Source of the DNA: Mortierella sp. BCC40632
Lineage: Eukaryota; Mortierellomycota; Mortierellomycetes; Mortierellales; Mortierellaceae
Length of the DNA: 64,000 bases
Reading direction: 5' to 3'
NCBI GenBank assembly: GCA_011634665.1
Contig: WAEK01000022.1
Span: 434,001-498,000 of the forward strand
Positions 58,493 to 64,000 of the stretch are shown here, piece by piece (the first letter of the stretch is position 1; each line of letters begins with the position of its first letter). The notes under the pieces are model-generated. The model was given only the letters and a program-made list of their open reading frames with translations, ran no database searches and had not been told where the DNA came from. The translations under genes were made by a program, and so were the position numbers.

Positions 58493-59144
58493 TTAAACAA
58501 TGTTGCGGAGGACTAGAAGAGAGAGAAAGAAAGAGAGAGAGAGAGGATTTAGAATGTATGGTGAGATCAGAGATCTGTCATAAGTGCCAAACACAAGAGC
58601 GCTATAACAGCATATAGATGATATCTGAGATCATTACCGACAATGACAGAGTCGCCACGCAGGAAAAGCTTGCTGATAAAGCGCTCCTTGTTGACAGGCT
58701 TTGCCCTCTTGCCCTTGCTCGATTTTGGTACCTCAGTCCACATCTACAAATCGAAAACAAAACAAAACAATACTCGGATCGTCAGCTTCGATTCAATGCC
58801 ACTGTGTTCTTTTGTTGAGCGATAATAAAACAAGAAGCGATAAGATTTCTGCCGTATTGTTGTTGAGAGAACAAGGTAATAGCGAAGCTTTTCCTCCCTG
58901 ACGTATCCTGTTTGTATCGTATTACCTCCTTGACATTCTCCAGAACCATGTTGCAGTGGCGATCAAAGGCTTTAACTCTGGCGAGGAGCTGTCTGTTGTT
59001 TCTGCAGCTGATAAGGATCTGTGTATGGTTCTTGACCGACTGCTGAAGAACAGAGAGTGGTCCAGTGTTGAATTCTTCTTCCTCCATCTTGCGGAGCTCC
59101 TCCTCGGTCATCTCACTCTTTGACTTTGTGCTGCTACTCTCCAT
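58493..59144 (-). CDS. SMD2: Spliceosomal core protein Sm D2
   Basis: Member of the heptameric Sm ring on U1, U2, U4 and U5 snRNAs. Exons 59144-58926, 58743-58638, 58512-58493; 114 residues, close to the human length (118). Sm1 and Sm2 motifs are clear: [40 protein letters not shown], and [17 protein letters not shown]; also [12 protein letters not shown] at the N-terminus. The start used is ATG at 59144; an in-frame ATG five codons upstream is possible. The last exon has 20 bases. Confidence 0.95.
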
Positions 59145-59500
59145 GAAAGAAATCAACAAGACACAAATCGGAACGCGTGAGCAACATTTACTCAGAAATA
59201 GACAGGGAATCGTTGCTTCTTCGAGTTATTAGCAATAGTATTTAAGCGGTCTGGAGTTCCAAGTCTATGCAACACTCTAATGACTGTACCTCATGGTTCT
59301 TTTGTTCTGCTGGGAAATGGCACGGAGAGATGTGTGTGATTGAACAGGGAGGGTGATGCTACACACTCTTCTGGCCAAAAATTTTGGAACCCCCAAGGCA
59401 GAGTACAAGCCACTCTCCAGACTTCCATTTTATGGCTGGCCATCATCTGGAGGCATTCAAGGAACTGCATCGTTTTGTCTACAGCCCACACGCGCCCATC
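59145..59500. other. Divergent promoter region, SmD2 and OST2
   Basis: 356 bases between the two start codons; a shared bidirectional promoter is likely. No gene or clear TATA box. Confidence 0.5.
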
Positions 59501-60210
59501 ATGAATGATATCAAGACCGCCACGAACAGCCTCGTGTCCTCATATGTGAAGGGTAGCAAGCGTCTCCTCTTTGCACTTTTAGGATGTCTGGATACTCCAA
59601 CCTAGCCGATTCCGTCTAATGCAGCTGCTGTGTTCGTTCTTCACCTCCTAGATACGCCAAAGTCGCTGAAACTTATCGACGCCTACATGGTCTACATCCT
59701 TTTGACGGGCATCATCCAGTTCATCTACGTGTGCATTGCAGGAACCTTCCCTAACAACGCATTCTTGGCTGGATTCATCTCGACCGTCGCTTCATTCATC
59801 CTTGCAGGTACTGCGTTCTACCGCCATTCCTCCCAAGCAGCAACTCTCATTTTTATGACCTGAAAAAAGCGCGACTGTACTTTGGGTATTGGGATTGACC
59901 GGTCAATCCATGCTTTCTTCTGATATACCTATCTTCTTAGCCAACCTCCGTATCCAAACTAACCCAAAGAACGCTTCTCAGTTCGCAACTACCAGCCCCG
60001 AAAGGTAAGTGGATTGAGTGATCTATTCGACCATTGATTTTGACCTAAACCTCTCTCTCCCTCTCTCTCTCTCTCTCCAGGATCCGAGCCCTTTTACTAA
60101 TCGATCTCTCAACTGGTAATCGTTTCCCTATCGATCGCTTTAGGGCATTTGCAGATTTCTTGGCCTGCCACGTCGTCGTCCACTTTGCCGTCGCTCACTT
60201 TCTTGGATAA
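59501..60210 (+). CDS. OST2: Oligosaccharyltransferase subunit Ost2/DAD1
   Basis: ER membrane subunit of the complex that attaches N-glycans. Exons 59501-59552, 59652-59807, 59941-60004, 60144-60210; 112 residues (human DAD1 113). Seen: [73 protein letters not shown] and the terminal HFLG. Three membrane helices. All introns GT-AG with phases that fit. The start ATG gives [18 protein letters not shown], like other family N-termini. Confidence 0.94.
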
Positions 60211-62417
60211 CTTCGAAACCCCTTTCAATAAACCTTATATCCCGAAGGACTTTTCACTTGCTTGTGTCGTTAGAAAATGCAGGGAAGCTGGTGTTAATAG
60301 GGTCATTGATTCGTTTGATTTTATCCTACCCTACCCTCCGATGTCGTTGAAGTGCATCTCAGCCTAGAGAGAAGGTTGCCCTAGAGTATACTGGCAAAAA
60401 AAAAAAAAAAACCACCAAAATACTCGCGTTTCTTCAAGAGGAAATTTGATCACCCTTTGCACTCCACTATAGCGGTGTTAAAAATTCTTCTCTCTTCTCA
60501 CATGCGCTGTCAACACATTGGGAGCGGCTTTTCATGTCATGGTGGCTCGATCAACGTAGCGACCTCTATCACCCCGACCAGGGAGAAGAACGCTGCTATC
60601 CCCAATCCGTGTCATACTTAATGGCGTGTGTGCCCTAGACAGTCAAACAAAACTTAATCCCCCTACTCTCTGAAGAAGTTAAAAGTGAGCGTAATGATGT
60701 AGATGTAGTTTTCTTTTCTACCAAGCCGATGTAATGGGCCGCTGTGGTCTAGTACCCATAGAGCGATTTACTAGAGACTTCTATAATCACAGCTGGCTCA
60801 ATAGTAGTTGCAAAGAAGATAGGGAAGAGACAGTTAGTGAAGAATGAGAAGACTCGACAGATCGACATACAATAGATACACTGCAGCGATGACTCGGGTA
60901 ATTCATGACCCAGCTCCCATGATTCTATTGTAGAATGGCGATCTAACGCACGACATTTTTGTCGAATGAAGAGAGGTTTGTTGCGAGGTCAATGCTCACA
61001 ACTCTTAGGTAAGGAAGTAGATGACGATGTTCTGTATTTGGTTACGCGGCCGAAGCAATGTAGATGGTCGAGAACTAACTAATGCTATCTAGTACTGCAA
61101 AGCTGATGATGATCGCGACAAACCAGAGTGACCCAAAAAAAAAATTACTTGCTCTTGTTGGTGAAGAGGAGATACTTACTCATCTCTTATTTGCTGACTT
61201 TCTTGAAGATGGTTCCCTGTAGCTCCTTCTATCTCTGCATCTCTATCGGCACTACGCTCTTCTAAACCATCCACGCGGCAACTTAGGGTATCTTAGCTTG
61301 ATCCCTTTCAAGTATTAAGTGATCAGTCTTCTAAGGGCCATCATTTTTTTTCCTATCCTTTCTTAATGACCCCTATAGACCGATCCCCAAGGCACTCATC
61401 TAGAAACATCCAGGACCCAGAAACCCTCGCTGACAATCCATGTAGTATTCTTCCCCATCTTTCTTGGTCTTTATATCTCATCGGCCTGTGGATGAGTCGG
61501 CACAACTTGGCAACGAGTTCTTCATTTTTTACTTCAGCGGCCAGAGAAAGGGAGGCGGCTACCTACTCAAAGGTGACCTGAGCAATTGTAGATCGCATTT
61601 AACAATTGGAACTGAGGTCAAGAGTGGATGAGTCTGGAAGTAGTAGAAGCATGGGCTTATGTAGAATTTGGAAAAGGATAAAGGTCAAGAGTGAGTCAGA
61701 GCAGACTAAGGACTGATAACAGATTACTTAAGGAATGCGAGGATTCTTATTGCAAATGCCAAAATCAGACTCGGGGCATCATGTCAAAGATTGTCGTGGA
61801 TGCGCCCAAAGATATCTGGCAACTCAAGAAGCAAGCTATGTTCGAAGTAAAGGGAATATTAAGCAGCGCCGCAATTCCCTATAGAGAGGTAGCTGACGAT
61901 ACCAACGTCAGATTGCTTAGGTTCAAGTAGACAGTATGAACGGACTGATATATATTGTGTCATTGAAGCACTACTGGAGACCGCCCGCCTCTAGTCAAGC
62001 CCAGTCGGGTCGAAAAAGTGGCATTGGAACTGAGGAAGGGAGGTCATCTGACGCAGCGTGTTTCTTGCCAGGCTCCGCACCCAGGTGAGAAACAGGGTAT
62101 GTGATGGTTGATATGTGACCCTTGTCCATTTGTTGCCGTCGGCACTGAAGACCTGCTGTAGGAGCCATTAGATATTTGAAAAGTTAGTCGATTAGCCACG
62201 GGAGTGACCAAAAACAGGATATGGCATCACTTTGACAGACTGTCAGCTCTAGCAGACCATCGTGCGCGTCTGTTGGTACATTATTTCCATTTAAAAATTT
62301 TCGTGGCTTTTAGAGCTGGAATTAGAGCTACTAGACAAACAATCGGATAGCACCCCCCACTAATCTCGACTCCATCCTTAGTCGTTCATTCATCACTCCT
62401 CTCACTCTCTATACACC
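60211..62417. other. Intergenic region
   Basis: 2.2 kb between OST2 and ATP15. Contains A15 near 60395 and scattered short frames (61366-61581, 61691-61930) with no domain, no intron signals that extend them and no resemblance to a known family. I see no gene. Confidence 0.5.
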
Positions 62418-63243
62418 ATGTCCCAGTTCTGGAAGCCCACTTTCACGTAAGTAGAAAGAGTGCCCCAGCTCCACCTTTACTCCCTTCGTGACCTGGATCT
62501 CTCGGAGGCGATTGTCATCATCGACTTTTCCTGACCTGAACCTAAAGCAGCAGTACCCAAAATCACGCTCAGTTCTCGCCAATCCAATCCGACTCTCCCG
62601 GTTTCCTCCTTGGTCCCAGATGCATTGACCAGAGATCAATCAATGACAACTACTTCATGGTCGAGGAACCTTATCCAGACCATTCCAGTATCATTACCGA
62701 CTCATCTGCACGCTATTTCAGTGTCAGGGCCGCCAACCTTTTCTTTCCCCATTATTGTTCAATAGCTCCATTTGACCAAGGAGATGATGGAGGATCCCTC
62801 GAATTCAAACCAGGAAATTGCCTCTCCCCTCCATAGAATTCACTCCATCGACCAATTCACTAATCCTACTAAACGTTTTTTTTCTGCTTTCTATAGCTAC
62901 TTGCAGTACGCCCAGGTCTGCGCCCGCGCTGTCCGCAACTCGCTCAAGGAGGAGGCTCGCGTTGTTGCCATCCGCCGTGACCAGCAGGGCTTGAAGTTTG
63001 CCAAGTGGGAGGCTGGCAAGCAGGGTGAACTTGTACGTTTTTCTGGTCACTGTTTGACTACTCTTTTCGTTTCGTTCATGGATTGTGAAGATAGAGTGTC
63101 ATCGAGCGTGATCACTCCCTTTTCGTTTTGATTGTGGATCGAATGCTAATATCTTTTCATTTTTTCATATTTTTCCCTCCCATGATTCCCGTGTCCCCTT
63201 TACGCCTTTGTAGAAGAACACCGCTAACTCTACTAACGTCTAA
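62418..63243 (+). CDS. ATP15: F1-ATP synthase subunit epsilon, mitochondrial
   Basis: Small central-stalk subunit of mitochondrial ATP synthase. Exons 62418-62446, 62897-63032, 63214-63243; 64 residues, normal for the family. Seen: FWKPTFTYLQYAQVCARAVR, then NSLKEEAR, which matches the W-(R/K)-x-(A/P)-G/T-(I/F)-x-Y...A-x-x-(V/I)-R-x-(A/S)-L-K pattern of Atp15. As in relatives, there is no cleavable presequence. The first exon is 29 bases and intron 1 is 450 bp. The C-terminal KNTANSTNV comes from a 30-base last exon. Confidence 0.9.
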
Positions 63244-63689
63244 AGAGCAGGATAATCTTCTTGTCAGGATCGAGAGTCACCTTCAGTCCTCTGGCCATGG
63301 ATATCACCATCAAACAAAAAAAGAATCATATATGAGTGAGCGTCAACCTGTTCTCAGGGTCTGTCGTTCACAAATAAAAACTTCCCCTCCACTCTTTCTG
63401 TCATTGAGATTTTCCAAGCAGCGCGCTTTTTTGTGTTTGTTTTGTTTTGTTTTTTTGTTTCCTTCATTGGCATAGCCTTTTTCGATTACATTTACTAGAC
63501 TCGGAAGGGAGAAGGAAGGAAGGAGGCGCATGGTAAAACAAAAAAAAAAAAGGATACAAAAAAAGGGCCCAGGAGACAAACAGATATGGTAAAGAGAGAA
63601 AATGACTACCCACTGTCAAAGTAGAGTTGGTATGCAATGAGACTCCTTGCACAAAATGGTGCCGAAAAAAAACAAGATTCATTTCAGCT
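63244..63689. other. Convergent intergenic region, ATP15 and Rab2
   Basis: 446 bases; A/T homopolymers near 63540 and 63666. No gene seen. Confidence 0.5.
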
Positions 63690-64000
63690 TTACTGGCAGC
63701 AAGCCCCGCCACCGTTGGCAGGGCCAGTTGGCAAGGATGAACCTCCAGTATGCATAGGACCAATCTTGATGCCGTGAGCCTTTTTTGTGTTCCGGGCGAA
63801 TGTGAAGCAAAGAGGAGAGAATTGGAGTTAGTGCCAAAATGAGCTGGGATATATCAAAGTCAACTGTCCATTCCTCAGAGAATGTTGATCATTACCTCGT
63901 TGTGAATATCGAAAATGCCGCTCTGAATCTTTTCGTAGATATTGGCCGCAGTCGCAACGAACGCCTACATTTTTTTTTGGGGGGGGAGGGGGCGGAGCAG
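63690..64000 (-). CDS. RAB2: Rab2-type small GTPase, C-terminal part
   Basis: The two last exons (63964-63896 and 63779-63690) lie inside the window; the rest is beyond the right edge. They encode AFVATAANIYEKIQSGIFDI then HNEAHGIKIGP, the post-G5 helix and the Rab2-specific NEA-GIKIGP segment, and end in GGGACCQ, a double-cysteine site for geranylgeranylation. Rab2 works at the Golgi/ER interface and in endosome or autophagosome transport. The GTP-binding motifs cannot be checked here. The visible intron is GT-AG (63895-63780). Confidence 0.88.

Noticed and set aside
61691..61930. 79-codon frame in the gap between OST2 and ATP15
   Set aside because: No domain, no signal or membrane segment, no neighbouring exons that extend it; length is within chance expectation.
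62280..62340. Short string resembling a universal 18S rRNA segment (GCTGGAATTAGAGCT, inverted)
   Set aside because: The similarity covers only about 15-20 bases and does not extend; no rRNA gene is present.

Overview
The window reads as nuclear DNA of an early-diverging filamentous fungus, most plausibly Mortierellaceae (Mortierellomycotina). This is inference: it rests on short multi-exon genes (up to 11 exons), a Zn2Cys6 regulator, a Dnf3-like P4-ATPase, very long homopolymer tracts and many CT/CA microsatellites. No rRNA, tRNA, CRISPR or bacterial-type feature was found. Splice sites were placed by hand by requiring frame continuity and family similarity; every multi-exon model below sums to a whole number of codons.

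The left third (1-22020) is the unusual part. A module was amplified to five copies. Each module holds (i) a foldback element with long inverted arms, (ii) a conserved promoter block, TATA box and 5'-UTR intron, (iii) a gene for a secreted 16-cysteine protein of 119-136 residues (CRP1-CRP5), and (iv) converging on it, the 3' part of a P4-ATPase lipid flippase. Only module 5 keeps the intact flippase (17863-24132). Modules 1-3 carry relics with one shared internal deletion, and module 4 carries a different, much younger relic with blocks identical to the intact gene. The CRP genes fall into two sequence groups (1, 2, 4 and 3, 5) and look homogenised by gene conversion. I do not recognise the CRP family. 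It is the best candidate for an undescribed system here: a locally expanding secreted-peptide cluster, perhaps effector, antimicrobial or cell-surface.

The middle (24133-39285) is gene-poor. It has microsatellites (CAGA, CA, GA/CT), a membrane-anchored paraoxonase-like lactonase/arylesterase, and a large Zn2Cys6 transcription factor with a 39-glutamine run.

The right part (39286-64000) is a compact housekeeping block, mostly in divergent or convergent pairs: RPL27 (eL27), a BuGZ/ZNF207 homologue, the PP2A B56 regulatory subunit, the GATOR2/SEA subunit WDR59/Mtc5, a small 4F5/zf-met2 zinc protein, RPL23 (uL14), SmD2, OST2/DAD1, the F1-ATPase epsilon subunit, and the 3' end of a Rab2-type GTPase cut by the window edge. 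One RPL27 intron cannot be fitted to GT-AG or GC-AG boundaries.
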